Part shown: piece by piece, positions 36,914-48,149 of the stretch
Numbering within the stretch: position 1 is the first letter of the stretch
How the letters are laid out: every line of letters starts with the position of its first letter
DNA from: Capra hircus
Lineage: Eukaryota; Chordata; Mammalia; Artiodactyla; Bovidae
NCBI RefSeq assembly: GCF_001704415.2
Contig: NC_030827.1
Coordinates: forward strand, 42,970,271 to 43,034,270
Direction of reading: 5' to 3'
Length of the DNA stretch: 64,000 nt
Position numbers and translations under genes: made by a program
Notes under the pieces: generated by a model
Told to the model about the DNA's origin: nothing
The model's input: the letters and a program-made list of their open reading frames with translations, nothing else
The model's database searches: none

Positions 36914-38061
36914 AGCATCATCTGTTAGGATTTGAAATAGCTCAACTGAATTCCATCACCTCCACTAGTTTTGTTCATAGTGATGATTCCTAAGGCCCAC
37001 TCGAATTCACATTCCAGGATGTCTGGCTCCAGGTGAGTGATCACATCACTTTGTGATTATCTGGGTTGTGAAGATCTTTTTTGTACAGTTCTTCTGTGTA
37101 TTCTTGCCACCTCTAAATATCTTCTGCTTCTTTTAGGTCCATACAATTTTTGTCCTTTGTCGAGCCCATCTTTGCATGAATTATTCCCTTGTTTCTCTAA
37201 ATTTCTTGAATAGATATTTAGTCTTTCCCATTCTATTGTTTTCCACTATTTCTTTGAACTGATCACTGAGGAAGGCTTTCTTATCTCTCCTTGCTATTCC
37301 TTGTTTTTTTTTTCTTGCTATTCTTTGGAACTCTGCATTCAAATGGGTATATTTTTCCTTTTCTCCTTTGCTTTTCACTTCTCTTCTTTTCACAGCTATT
37401 TGTAAGGACTCCTCAGACAGCCATTTTGACTTTTGCATTTCTTTTTCTTGGGGATAGCCTTGATCCCTGGCTCACGTACAATGTCACAAACCTCCATCCA
37501 TAGTTTTTCAGGCACTCTGTCTATCATATCTAGTCCTTTAAATGTATTTCTCACTTCCACTGTGTAATCATAAGGGATTTGACTTAGGTCATACCTGAAT
37601 GGTCTAGTGGTTTTCCCTACTTTGTTCAATTTCAGTCTGAGTCTGGCAATAAGGAGCTCATGATCTAAGCCACAGTCAGTTCCTGGTCTTGTTCTTGCTG
37701 ACTGTATAGGACTTATCCATCTTTTGCTGCAAATAATATAGTCAATCTGATTTTGCTTTTGACCATCTGGTGATGTCCATGTGTAGAGTCTTCTCTTGCA
37801 TTGTTTGAAGGGGGGTATTTGCTATGACCTGTGTGTTCCCTTGGCAAAACTCTATTAGTCTTTTCCTTGCTTCATTCTGTACTCCAAGGCCAAATTTGCC
37901 TGTTACTCCAGGTGTTTCTTGACTTCCTACTTTTGCATTCCAGTCCCCTATACTAAAAAGGACATCTTTTTTGGGTGTTAGTTCTAGATGGTCTTGTAGG
38001 TCTTCATAGAACCGTTCATCTTCAGCTTCTTCAGCATTACTGGTTGGTGCATAGATTTGGA

Positions 38062-38280
38062 TTACTTGAATGGATTGTCTTGGAAACGAACAGAGATCAG
38101 TCTGTCATTTTTGAGACTGAATCCAAGTACTGCATTTCGGACTCTTTTGTTGACTATGATGGCTACTCCATTTCTTCTAAGGGATTCTTGTGCATCGTAG
38201 TAGATATAATGGTCATCTGAGTTAAATTCACCCATTCCAGTCCATTTTAGTTTGCTGATTACTAAAATGTTGACATTCAC
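38062..38280 (-). pseudogene. BovB endonuclease domain remnant
   Basis: This frame encodes KLKWTGMGEFNSDDHYIYY and RRNGVAIIVNKRVRNAVLG, the front half of the apurinic-type endonuclease of BovB, the enzyme that nicks target DNA. The downstream half, with the SDH motif, is in other frames or eroded. 37629-37181 carries the linker (PYDYTVEVRNTFKGLDMI, KAIPKKKKCK). Confidence 0.88.
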
Positions 38281-39380
38281 TCTTGCCCTCTCATTTGACC
38301 ACTCCCAGTTTGCCTTGATTCATGGACCTAACTTTCCAGGTTCCTATGCAGTATTGGTCTTACAGCATTGGATCTTGCTTCCATCACCGGTCACATCCAC
38401 AACTGGGTGTTGTTTTTGGTTTTTCTCTGTCTCTTCATTCTTTCTGGAGTTATTTCTCCACTTATCTCCATTAAGAACCTACCGACCTGGGGGGTTGATC
38501 TTTCAGTGTCCTATCTTTTTGCCTTTCATGCTGTTCCTGGGGTTCTCAAGGCAAGAATAGTGAAGTGGCTTGTCATTCCCATCTCCAGAAGACCTCATTT
38601 TGTCAGAACATTTTGTGCCCTACAGCTTTGCTAAATTAATTTATTAGTTCAAATAGGTGTTCTTTTTTTTTTGAGGGGGGGTAGAGTCTTTAGAGTTTTC
38701 TATATTTAGTAGTATGTTATCTACAAATAGTGATGGCTTTATTTAATCCTTCTCTTTGAATTTTATTTCCTTTCATTTATTTCTCTTGTCTACTTGCTGT
38801 GGCCAAGTCCCCTCATAGAGTCTCTGTGAAGTATCAGTGGCAAGATGGGCATGCTTGTCTTCTTCCTGATCCTAGAGGAAAAGCTTTTACCTTTTCACCA
38901 CTGTGTATGATGTTAGCTGTGGGTTTGTCATAAATAGCCTTCACTATGTTGAGGTATGTTCCCTTTATAATCATTAGTGAGAGTTCTATTATTAATGTAT
39001 GATTAACTTTGTCAAATGCTTTTCCTATGTCTATTGAGATGATCTGAAATTTGTATTCATCCTTTTGTTAATATGGTTTATCACATCGATTGCTTTGTGG
39101 ATATGGAGCCATTCTTGCATCCCTGAAGTAATCCCACTATCTTAATTTAGTTCTTCCCTTAACTATGTATTGTAGTTATATTTTCTTTTATGACTTTTGT
39201 GTTTTGACCATCATACTATCTTTTTAAGTGGTCGATTCCCTGCATTTACTATATATTTTCCCTTACCAGTGAGATTTTTTTCTTTATATATTTTATTATT
39301 TTGGTATAGCCTTTCCTTTTTCATTTAAAGAAGACCCTTTAACATTTTTTTGTAAGGTCAATTTGATGGTAATCGACTCT

Positions 39381-39748
39381 TTTTGACTTTTTAGAAAATA
39401 GCTTTATTTATTCACTCATTTATTTTTGACTGTGGTGAGTCTTTGCTGCTGTGCAGGCTTTTCTCTAGTTGTGGCTAGTGGAGGCTGCCTTCTATCTGTG
39501 CTGTGGACTTCTCATTGCGGAGGCTTCTCTTGTTATGGAACAAGAGCCCTAGGGTCTGCGGGCTACAGTAGTTGCAGCATGTGGACTCAGTAGTTGTGAA
39601 TCGAGGGATCTAGAGCACAGTCTCAATATTTATGGCACACAGACTGGGTCATTCTGAGTCATGTGGGTTCTTCACAGCTCAGGGATCAAATCCATGGCTT
39701 CTGCACTGGCAGGTAGATTCTTTGCCACTGAGATACCAGGGAAGCTTA
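39381..39748 (-). mobile_element. CHR-2-like cetartiodactyl SINE with TSD
   Basis: The minus-strand phrases CTTTGCTGCTGTGCAGGC, CTCTAGTTGTGGCTAGTGG, TACAGTAGTTGCAGCATG and ATTCTTTGCCACTGAGATACCAGGGAAGC match the tRNA-Glu-derived CHR SINEs of cetaceans, hippos and ruminants. It is flanked by a 12-bp duplication with one mismatch, GTAATCGACTCT (39369-39380) and GTAATGGACTCT (39749-39760). Confidence 0.85.
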
Positions 39749-40597
39749 GTAATGGACTCTCATAGTTTTTACTTGTCTGGGAAACTCTATCTCTTCTTTA
39801 GTTTTGAATGATAACCTTGCTGGGTAGAGTATCCTTGATTGTAGGATTTTGCTTTCAGCACTTTAAATATATATTAAGACACTTCCTTCTAAACTGTGAA
39901 GTTTCTTCTGAAAAATCAGCCTTTAGCATTAGAGGAGATTCCATTCATGTGATTCTTTGTTTTTCTCTTGCTGTATTTAAAATTGTCTGTTTATATCTAA
40001 CATTTGCTATTTTATTATGTCTTGGCATGACTCTTTTTTGGGTTCATGATGTTTGGACCTGGGTTTGTTTCCTGGACCTAGGTATGTTTTCTTCCCCAGG
40101 TTAGGAAAGTTTTCAACCATTAATTGGTAAAATAAATTTTCTTCTCTTTCTTCTTATTCTGGGATCCCCATAGTGTAAATGTTAGTACACTTGATGTTGT
40201 CTCAGAAGTCCTTTAGACTACTGTGCATTTAAAACTTCTTTTTTCTCTTTGTTGTTTTGATTGGGTGATTTTCACTCTTCTGTATTCTACCTCACTCAAG
40301 CATTCTTCTATATCACCTAGTCATCTGTTGATTCCCTCTAGTATTTCTTTAATTTCATTCATTGTAGCTTTTTATCTCTGATTTTTCCTACATTTTGGAA
40401 TATATTTTAAAAGTCTTTGAGGAAGTTCTCCCTTTGTTCCTCTATTCTTGCTGTGAGTTTGGTGAGTGTTTTATGAATACTCTTTTAGATAAATCACTTA
40501 CCTCCATTTCATTTTATTTTTCTGAGTTTCATTTTGTTCTTCAGCTTGGGACATATTTCTTTTTCTTCTCATTTCATTTGACTTTCTCATTTTGTCT

Positions 40598-41191
40598 TTA
40601 TGAAATTAGGCAAACTATTTCAAGACTATCCCAGTCTTGAAAGTATGTCCTTGTATAGGAGCATCCCTTGCAGACTACATGTGCCCGGTGGCTTTGGTGG
40701 GAAGGTTGGAGCTGAAACAAGAAAGGGCCAAGGCTTCTCACAGGTGCACTGAGGGCCACCATCTTGAAGGAGGTGAGGTGTGTTAAACCCAGAGGAGCTA
40801 GAGCTGGATTCCAATATGGCCCAGTGCTTCTAGCAGAGTGTGGTTGAGGCCAATACCTTTGTGATGATGTTGGAACCAGAGTGTGGAGTGGGCTGGGACT
40901 TCTCTTGGGGCAAGCTGATGGGGCCAGTGTTCTAGAATCAGAGCCTGATGTGAGCTGGGTATTTTTCTGGGGTCCTCTGGTAGCTTCTGCCTTGAAAAGT
41001 TGTTGGAGTTGAAAGTGAGTCTGCTTGAACAGTTTTGGCAGGCCAACTAGAGTGTCAGGTGCTTTAAACTTCACTGCCTCTATTTTGGGGCTCTTGGCTT
41101 GTAAATTTGTGAATGTACCCATTAAAAATGGAGTCTCAGTTTTTTCTACAAGCTTCTGGCTCTCCTGATAGTAAGAGTTGTTGGCTTTCAA
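40598..41191 (-). other. 197-codon open frame in old L1 5' region
   Basis: An open frame starts MKANNSYYQESQKLVEKTET and contains proline/serine-rich stretches (TLAPSACPKRSPSPLHTLVP) and LTSFKMVALSAPVRSLG, the latter translating the antisense AAGATGG(C/T)GG tract common in L1 5' ends. The region is GC-richer than its surroundings, which lengthens chance frames. It is most likely fortuitous and not a gene. Confidence 0.4.
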
Positions 41192-41689
41192 AACCAGTTA
41201 CGATCCCAGAGCTAAGGTACCTAATGTGGAACTTGAACACCTCCTTCTGAATAAAGATCTCCAAGTTTGTGATATCCCCTTCTTTTGAGTTACTTATCAG
41301 AGATGTGTGTCCTGATTAGACCACTCTCTTCCCTTCCCATCCATTACATTTTTTTCCCCCTCTTATATCCTCATTTGTTGAAGAGGTTCTACTAGATGGC
41401 AATTTGTTTTCAGAGAGAATTGAACTGTGTATAGTTATAGTATTGTTGTATTGATGGGAATAGCTGAGTTCAGGGTCTTCCAAGTCTGCCATCTTGATAT
41501 TGCTAATGATGAATGGTTAATATAATGATCACAACCCATGTACTTAGCAATCTTAAATCACATCATTCAGAGTCTTTCAGAAATGAGTAATTCATACTTG
41601 AGACTCACAAATCATAGTTTTTAATATCAGTGACCAGGGGTAAAAACAACAACCTTGAATATGGAAGGGAGATAATTATGCTGTATTCA

Positions 41690-41835
41690 TTCTTTTTAAA
41701 TTTTTTTTTAAAATTTTTATTTTTATTTTATTTTGCTTTAAAATACTGTGTTGGTTTTGCCATACATTGACATGAATCCACCAAAGGTGTACATGAGTTT
41801 CCAATCCTGAACCCCCTTCCCACCTCCCACCAAGC
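41690..41835 (-). repeat. Artiodactyl L1 3' end, minus strand
   Basis: A T-rich tail is followed by TGTTGGTTTTGCCATACATTGACATGAATCCACC and CCTGAACCCCCTTCCCACCTCCCACC. This is the same 3' UTR as in the young L1 at 53.2 kb, here truncated after ~150 bases. Confidence 0.88.
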
Positions 41836-41939
41836 AGTAATGCTTTAGTTCTGTCTATAGTATGGACTTTGTAATTTTCCCCCCAAACTTCTCCAGGTAT
41901 CCTCAAAAGCAAGTGTACTTTCATAACTTTTTGTGACTA

Positions 41940-42645
41940 GGGAAAGTTTTCCTATAATACTGAACCCTCTGTGATAACATCTGGATAGTCCTGGGCATGG
42001 TAGGACTGATGATCACCCTACTTCTAAATCAAGAAAACAATCTTGATACAACACTACCATTAAATTCACAGACTTCATTTACATTTATCAAGCTATTCTT
42101 AGTTATATTCTTGTAGATAATATTTCTTCTTCCTTTCTATTTCTAGGTCCAATCCAAGAATGTGTGTCTTTTATTTGGCATGGCATTCCGACCTTATTTC
42201 AAGTGGAACTGTTTCCGGTTCCCCTTTTCTTGTATGGCCTTCACTTTTGCTTTCTTATGAAAGAACTGAATTTGATGTCTTCCTCCAGTCAAAATTAAGC
42301 CATTATTTTTTGCAGAAATTCCATAGAACAGATATTGTGCTAGTCTAAGAGGCCTCACATCAAGAGGCACACACTGAGGACTTATCCTGCTGATGGTGAT
42401 GATAACCTTGATTACTTTGTCAGTTTCATGTCTTCAAGGTTTTCCCTCCAGAAAGACATTTTCCAGTTTGTAATTGATAAGTATTTCATTGGAAGATACT
42501 CTGAATCTATGCCAATATTCTGTTTCTCCTCAAACTTTTCTCACCAGCCTAAGCATCTATTGATGATTCCTTTGGGAATTAACCACACCTATTCTTATCA
42601 TGCTGAATTTTTATTTCTATCATGTCTTCTGCAACTGTTAGTTAT
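41940..42645 (-). repeat. Probable ancient L1 3' UTR, minus strand
   Basis: GGTCCAATCCAAGAATGTG, TTATTTCAAGTGGAACTG, ACTTTGTCAGTTTCATGTC, ATTGATAAGTATTTCATTGGAAGATACT and GCATCTATTGATGATTCCTTTGGG match recalled phrases of old L1ME-type 3' sequence read in reverse. It is strongly diverged. Confidence 0.5.
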
Positions 42646-42653
42646 CTTTTTAC

Positions 42654-42746
42654 AATTCAGTTCAGTTCAATCACTCAGTCATGTCCGACTGTTTGTGACC
42701 CCATGGACTGTAGCATGCCAGGCTTCCCTGTCCATCACCAACTCTT
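42654..42746 (-). mobile_element. BovB 3' end, minus orientation, joined head-to-head to next copy
   Basis: AATTCAGTTCAGTTCAATCACTCAG to CCATCACCAACTC equals the last ~90 bases of BovB in reverse. It abuts the plus-strand BovB at 42747 with no spacer and shared GGAG-like bases at the join. Confidence 0.93.
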
Positions 42747-43450
42747 GGAGGAGAGTGAAAAAGTTGGCTTAAAGCTCAACATTCAGAAAACAAAGATCAT
42801 GGCATCCGGTCCCATCACTTCATGGCAAATAGATGGGGAAACAGTGGAAACAGTGGCTGACTTTATTTTTTGGTCTCCAAAATCACTGCAGATGGTGACT
42901 GCAGCCATGAAATTAAAAGACGCTTACTCCTTGGGAGAAAAGTTATGACCAACCTAGTTAGCGTATTGAAAAGCAGAGACATTACTTTGCCAACAAAGGT
43001 CTGTCTAGTCAAGGCTATGGTTTTTCCAGTGGTCATGTATGGATGATTTGGACTGTGAAGAAGGCTGAGCACTGAAGAATTGATGCTTTTGAACTGCAGT
43101 GTTGGAGAAGACTCTTGAGAGTCCCTTGGACTGCAAGGAGATCCAACCAGTCCATTCTGAAGGAGATCAGTCCTGGGATTTCTTTTGAAGGAATGATGCT
43201 GAAGCTGAAACTCCAGTACTTTGGCCACTTCATGCGAAGAGTTGACTCATTGGAAAAGACTTTGATGCTGGGAGGAATTGGGGGCAGGAGGAGAAGGGGA
43301 CAACAGAGGATGAGATGGCTGGATGGCATCAGTTACTCGATGGACATGAGTCTGAGTGAACTCCGGGAGATGGTGATGGACAGGGAGGCCTGGCGTGCTG
43401 CGATTCATTGGGTCGCAGAGTTGGACATGGCAGTAACTGAACTGAATTGA
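42747..43450 (+). mobile_element. BovB 3' part, plus strand
   Basis: It begins GGAGAGTGAAAAAGTTGGC, at the same place after the catalytic box where several other copies are truncated. It runs through the thumb to GTAACTGAACTGAATTGAG. It carries the frameshift ('LGSKITADGD' to 'WSPKSLQMV') also present in the 22.9 kb copy, so the two probably share a source lineage. Confidence 0.94.
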
Positions 43451-43560
43451 GTGGCCAAATATTCATATTGCTCAGTTATTTTATTTTTAATTTGTGAAAG
43501 ATACATTCATTCTTGATCAGGCTTGTGATGTGCCTATTAATTTTATTAGTTTCTTCAAAG

Positions 43561-43730
43561 ACTCTACCTACAATGTGGGAGACCTGGGTTCAATCCCTGG
43601 GTTTGGAAGATCCCCTGGTTAAAGCAAAGGTTACCCACTACAGTATTCTTCCCTGGATCATACCATGAGCTGTACAGTCCATGTAGTCACAAACAGTCGG
43701 ACACGACTGAGTGACTTTCACTTTCACTTT
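43561..43730 (+). mobile_element. Bov-tA SINE, 5'-truncated
   Basis: It starts in the middle of the head (ACTCTACCTACAATGTGGGAG), has GGGTTCAATCCCTGG, and ends in CTTTCACTTTCACTTT. TTCAAAG occurs on both sides (43554-43560 and 43729-43735), a likely target duplication. Confidence 0.92.
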
Positions 43731-44029
43731 CAAAGAAAGTACTTTGTGGTTGTTACTTTTTTAGGTGCTTCATAAAATCTCTGAATCAGTGTAAAATGGA
43801 CAATTTGTTTATTACCTGTAGTTTAGTGTGACTCATTTTTCTTTCACATCATTTATAATATGTCAGTCAATTCAAATAGTTTCATGCCAGCCATTCTATC
43901 CTTATATATTCATATATAATATAGATTCTTAAATATACACATTTACTTATCATGTTTGAAGTAAGATTCAGTAAATTAATATTAGTGATGAGAATGCATT
44001 GTCTAAACAAAAAAGGAAAAGGATGATGT

Positions 44030-44052
44030 GTGGTGGTGGTGGTGGTGGTGGT
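44030..44052. repeat. (GGT)n microsatellite at SINE tail
   Basis: About seven GGT units directly precede the minus-strand Bov-tA. They correspond to the 3' tail of that SINE (ACC repeats on its own strand). Confidence 0.95.
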
Positions 44053-44230
44053 TTAGTCACTAAGTTGTGTCCGACTCTTGCGACCCCATGGCTCCTCTGT
44101 CCATGGGATTCTCCAGGCAAGAAACTGGAGTGGGTTGCCATTTCCTTCTCCAGGGGATCTTCCTGGCCCAGGGATCAAACTTGTACCTCTTTTGTCTCCT
44201 GCATCAGGCAGGCACTAGCATCACCTGGAA
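44053..44230 (-). mobile_element. Bov-tA SINE, minus strand
   Basis: TTTAGTCACTAAGTTGTGTCC to AGGCACTAGCATCACCTGG. The Bov-A unit has a small deletion (CCCCATGGCTCCTCTGTCC lacks the ACTGTAGCC segment). Confidence 0.93.
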
Positions 44231-46106
44231 CACCACATAGCTTAGTATGTGATTGGAAATAAGTATGAACATATTGTTTGCAAATTCTGCGCACTGGTGT
44301 GTTTGTAATTGATTTGTAAACTGGTCATTGCTTGTAAACATAATGTTGAATTATGAACTATTTTACAAGAAATTCAGATTAATAAAATTAGGTACTCACA
44401 GTGACACAGTAAAATTTCCATCCTAGATTGTCATTGCTATAAAAACACACAAGAATAATTTATCAGTCTATATGTTTAAAAAAAAGTTTAAGCAGTTTTG
44501 ACTGTGGATAAAGTAGATGTAAAAAGGTTTGCCTTGTAGACTTTCTAGTTAATACTTTCAAAGTGCTTAAAAGTAATTCATTTCTTGAATTCAGTAAATA
44601 TATTCTTGGTATTCACTGTTGGTTTAATAATAGCTTAATTAATATATACTTATAGTTAAAGGTTAACATCACCAAATTTCTTAGTCAACATATAATTCAT
44701 TGGGAATTTAAGAAGATTTAAATATTATAATTTTTGTCCCATCCAAAGCAGTTATTAATTAGTGTTGCATGTCATCATGTGTTCAGGCATATCAGGAGGT
44801 TTAGATGCTCTCTTTTTCCTCTCTTCATTATAACAATTACCTGTTTTGCTTCATTAACTTCTTCCTGTACTTTCTGTGGAAATTATCTTCTTGGCCTGGA
44901 GTTTTGACTCATTTCTTTAAGTGATAACTTATTAAATCATCTGTCTTAATCTCTACCAGTATTAAGAATATTTAGCCATTTGAACAGAGCCTGGCAGGAT
45001 ATTAGATCATATCTTGGGGAGGAATATGATCTCAGTTCTATTAAACTTAAATTTTTATCTTTATATGTTTATTTCCTTAGAGGTTTCATTTTATTTAAAA
45101 TATTATAGGAATATAATATTTTATTAAATGAAATATAACAATCCTATATATAAGGGAAGAGCAGTCGTGAAAGTCAAATATATTGCACTTTTACAGAGAC
45201 ATTTTGACACCTAACTGTATTGAAATAGCTCTCTCCCTCCACATAACAACTCACATGTTAAATACAAGTGTATCTAAATGTCCTGCTCTGAATAAGATGA
45301 TATTCCTTTCCTCAAGAGACCAAATTTTAGACATAAACAAGCTAATACAAAAATGTATTATGTTATAAAAATGGGGAAAATTTAGAGTAATAAGGAATTA
45401 ATCTATGAGCATGTAGATCAAAGAAACTTTCAGAGACATGCTGGCACATGAATAGTATACTTAGAATCAATCAGACAAACAAGAGAGGACAGTCTGGATT
45501 TAGAGAACAATAGGGGCAGTGCTGAGAAATCATGTGGTGAATGCCTTATAGTTAAGAATTGCAAGAGCACACATTTCAACAGTGATGAGATAGAAGGCGA
45601 GGACAAAGAAAGAGATGGGGTTCAGCTCATAAAATGACTTGGGTGCTTGGTGAAGGGGCTCCTGAATAATTTTGAGCAAGACAAATGACATCATTAGGCT
45701 TGCTTTCAGAAAAAGATCCTTCTGGTTGCAGTGCAGAATGTCAATTGGAGGGAGAAGAGATGGAACTGAAAGCAACCTTAGGAATTTGGACATTCAGTCA
45801 TGTTAGATACAAAGAACAGAAAACAGATTCAGGAGAAAATGTATGAGAAAATCAGTGATATTTGATCATTGACCAGAGTTGGAAAGTTGAGTAAGAGATT
45901 TGTGTGACAATGCAGGTGTATAGATTCCTGGTTGGATGGGGCACTAATCTCAAATAGGATATGAGCTCAGAAATACTCTATTTCTCAGTGAGATATTACT
46001 TCATTCTGCCTCTACTTATCTCATGTGTTACTGTAGGATTCTGTTCCTGCATTAATGGAAATGAAACATTAAGCTGGACCATAATATAATTGGCCATAGA
46101 TTTGAT
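44231..46106. other. Mostly unassigned; possible old LINE at 45515-45800
   Basis: 45515-45800 contains AATTTTGAGCAAGACAAATGACATCATTAGG and GATCCTTCTGGTTGCAGTGCAG, phrases of an old mammalian LINE-derived repeat. The rest is AT-rich without recognised features. Confidence 0.4.
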
Positions 46107-46358
46107 GAGACAGACCTTTGTTAGCAAAGTAATATCTCTGCTTTTTAATATGCTGTCTAGGTTGGTCATAGCGTTTTAATATTGCATAGGAATCTGGAAT
46201 GTTAGGTCCATGAATCCAGGTAAATGAGAAGTAGTCAAAAAGGCGATGGCAAGAATGAATATCGACATTTTAGGAATCAGTAAACTAAAATGTACTGGAA
46301 TGGGTGAGTTTATTTCAGATGACCATTTTATCTACTACTGTGGGCAAGAATCCCTTAG

Positions 46359-46564
46359 CTGGTGACTCAGAAGTTAAAGCACCTGCCTCCAATGCGGGAG
46401 ACCCGGGTTCGATCCCTGCGTCAGGAAGATCCCCTGGAGAAGGAAATGGTAATCCACTCCAGTATTCTTGCCTGGAAAATCCCATGGACAGAGAAGCCTG
46501 GTAGGCTACAGTCCATGGGGATGCAAAGAGTCGGACATGACTGAGCGACTTCACTTTCACTTTC
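46359..46564 (+). mobile_element. Bov-tA SINE inside mosaic BovB, 22-bp TSD
   Basis: The head GCTGGTGACTCAGAAGTTAAAG is followed by box B GGTTCGATCCCTGC, and the tail ends CTTCACTTTCACTTTC. A long target duplication covers 46337-46358 and 46565-46586 (starts ACTGTGGGCAAGAATC, one mismatch). Confidence 0.96.
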
Positions 46565-47128
46565 ACTGTGGGCAAGAATCGCTTAGAAGAAATGGAGTAG
46601 CCATCATAGTCAACAAACGAGTCCAAAATGCAGTACTTGGATGTGATATCAAAAAGGACAGAATGATCTCTGTTCATTTCCAAGGCAATCCATTCAGTAT
46701 CACAGTTATCCAAGTCTATGCCCCAATCAGTAATGCTGAAGAAGCTGAAGTTGAACTGTTCTATGAAGTTCCATCCACAACTGGGTGCTGTTTTTGCTTT
46801 GGCTCTGTCACTTCATTCTTTCTGGAGTTATTTCTCAACTGATCTCCAGTAGCAGATTGGGCACTTACTGACCTGGGGAGTTCATCTTTCAGTGTCCCAT
46901 CTTTTTGCCTTTTCATGCTGTTCATGGGGTTCTCAAGGCAAGAATACTGAAGTGGTATGCCATTCCCTTCTCCAGCAGACCACATTTTGTCAGAGACGGG
47001 GATCAAGACCATCCCCAAGAAAAAGAAATGCAAAAATGTCAAAGCTATTGTTTTTCCAGTAGTCGTGTATGGATGTGATAGCTGGAGTATAAAGAAGGCT
47101 GAGCACCAAAGATTTGAGCTGCAGTGTT

Positions 47129-47156
47129 GGAGAAGACTCTTGAGAGAGTCTTCTCC
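47129..47156. repeat. Perfect 12-bp-stem hairpin inside BovB
   Basis: GGAGAAGACTCT at 47129-47140, loop TGAG, and AGAGTCTTCTCC at 47145-47156. Other BovB copies here have ...CTCTTGAGAGTCCCTTGG at this place, so the right arm is new in this copy. Confidence 0.95.
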
Positions 47157-47484
47157 TGGTTAGGAGATCAAACCAGTCAATCCTAATGGAAATCAGTCCT
47201 GATTATTCATTGGAAGGATTTGTGCTGAAGCTTAAGCTCCAATACTTTGGCAACCTGATGCCAAGAGCCAACTCATTAGAAAAGATCCTGATGATGGGAA
47301 AGACTGAGTACAGGAGAAGAGGGTGACAGAAGATGACATGTTTAGATGGCATGTCTGACTCATTGGACATGAGTTTGAGCAAAGTCCTGAAGATAGTGAA
47401 GGATAAGAAAGCCTGGGATGCTTCAGTTAATTGGATTGCAAAGAGTAGGACATGACTTAGTGGCTGAACAACAACAATGATATG

Positions 47485-47530
47485 ACAATTATCATATATA
47501 TATATATACACATGCATATATAGGTATATA
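47485..47530. repeat. (AT)n-rich tract
   Basis: TATCATATATATATATATACACATGCATATATAGG follows directly on the BovB 3' end. Confidence 0.9.
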
Positions 47531-48149
47531 ATAATTATATATTTATATGTAAAAGTTTGTTATTTAATTAAAATCATATTAGCAAGGAGAAAATTATGAG
47601 GACATAATTCACTACTGCTATTATGTTTATTTGCTCTGAAATTTTTTTGATCAAAACATAAACAGATCCCAATTATTTACAAATAAAATTCCTTATACTC
47701 AAAACCAAAGTTCCCTTTGACGTGTATAAGAACAAGAAGAGAAAGAAAATTTCAAACAATGATGTCAGATTTTTTTTAGTATTGAATGACGGATTTCAAC
47801 ACTACTAAAAGTGTCAGTGTTGAGCTTATAATATCTTATGCTGTATTTAATTATTATACAGGGGAAAATGACTGAACACTTTAGAATCAGAGCAAGGATT
47901 TTTGTTGAGGACAGACTTCTTGAAACATAGACGGTTTTCAAAACCACTTACATAATAAGTGCTGTATGTGGGAATTTTTATTCCAGTATATTGATCAGTC
48001 AGGCAAATACAGGGTTTACAGCAGCAGTGAGATTTTGAAGTGAGCTGGAAATTGTTTTTGTTTTTGTTTTTTTTTTTCTTATTTTCCATCCATAGTTCTT
48101 AGTTACCCCTAGGGCTTCACAAAACAAAGTCGGTTTAGAGAAAAAAAGG
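47531..48149. other. Unassigned AT-rich DNA
   Basis: A T-rich stretch at 48056-48077 is the only simple feature. No repeat family or exon is recognised. Confidence 0.45.

Larger units (their letters stand above)
35530..38607 (-). mobile_element. Near full-length BovB LINE, minus strand
   Basis: This is the longest BovB in the window (about 3.1 kb against a family length of roughly 3.2 kb). Its 3' end (CAGTTCAGTCCAGTTCAG) is at 35530, and its 5' region (TTCTTTCTGGAGTTATTTC, CATTTTGTCAGAAC) is near 38440-38607. It retains endonuclease, linker, RT and thumb regions, all broken by frameshifts and small deletions. It has no internal SINE. Confidence 0.95.
38640..41505 (-). mobile_element. Old L1, minus strand, 5' part including ORF1-like region
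   Basis: The left part is ORF2 around the catalytic box (TATGTTATCTACAAATAGTG; FADD has decayed to FVDN-like) and the GGTTTGTCATAAATAGCCTTC block. To the right are regions reading in reverse as the ORF1/5' part of old L1 (GATAACCTTGCTGGGTAGAG, TTTCAGCACTTTAAATATAT, TTAGTACACTTGATGTTGTC). It ends with an antisense CAAGTCTGCCATCTTG 5' end near 41490. It is split by a CHR SINE at 39381-39748. Internal segments of ORF2 are missing. Confidence 0.7.
46107..47475. mobile_element. Mosaic BovB: five blocks in mixed order and orientation
   Basis: Block a, 46107-46168, is thumb sequence in minus orientation. Block b, 46169-46768 (with a SINE inside), is the endonuclease front half in plus orientation (TGTACTGGAATGGGTGAG). 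Block c, 46769-46998, is the element's 5' end in minus orientation (TTCTTTCTGGAGTTATTTC). Block d, 46999-47037, is the linker in plus orientation (ATCAAGACCATCCCCAAG). Block e, 47038-47475, is the thumb to 3' end in plus orientation, ending GGCTGAACAACAACAA. Blocks a and e are adjacent in the consensus, as in a twin-primed inversion; b-d are extra. Confidence 0.85.
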
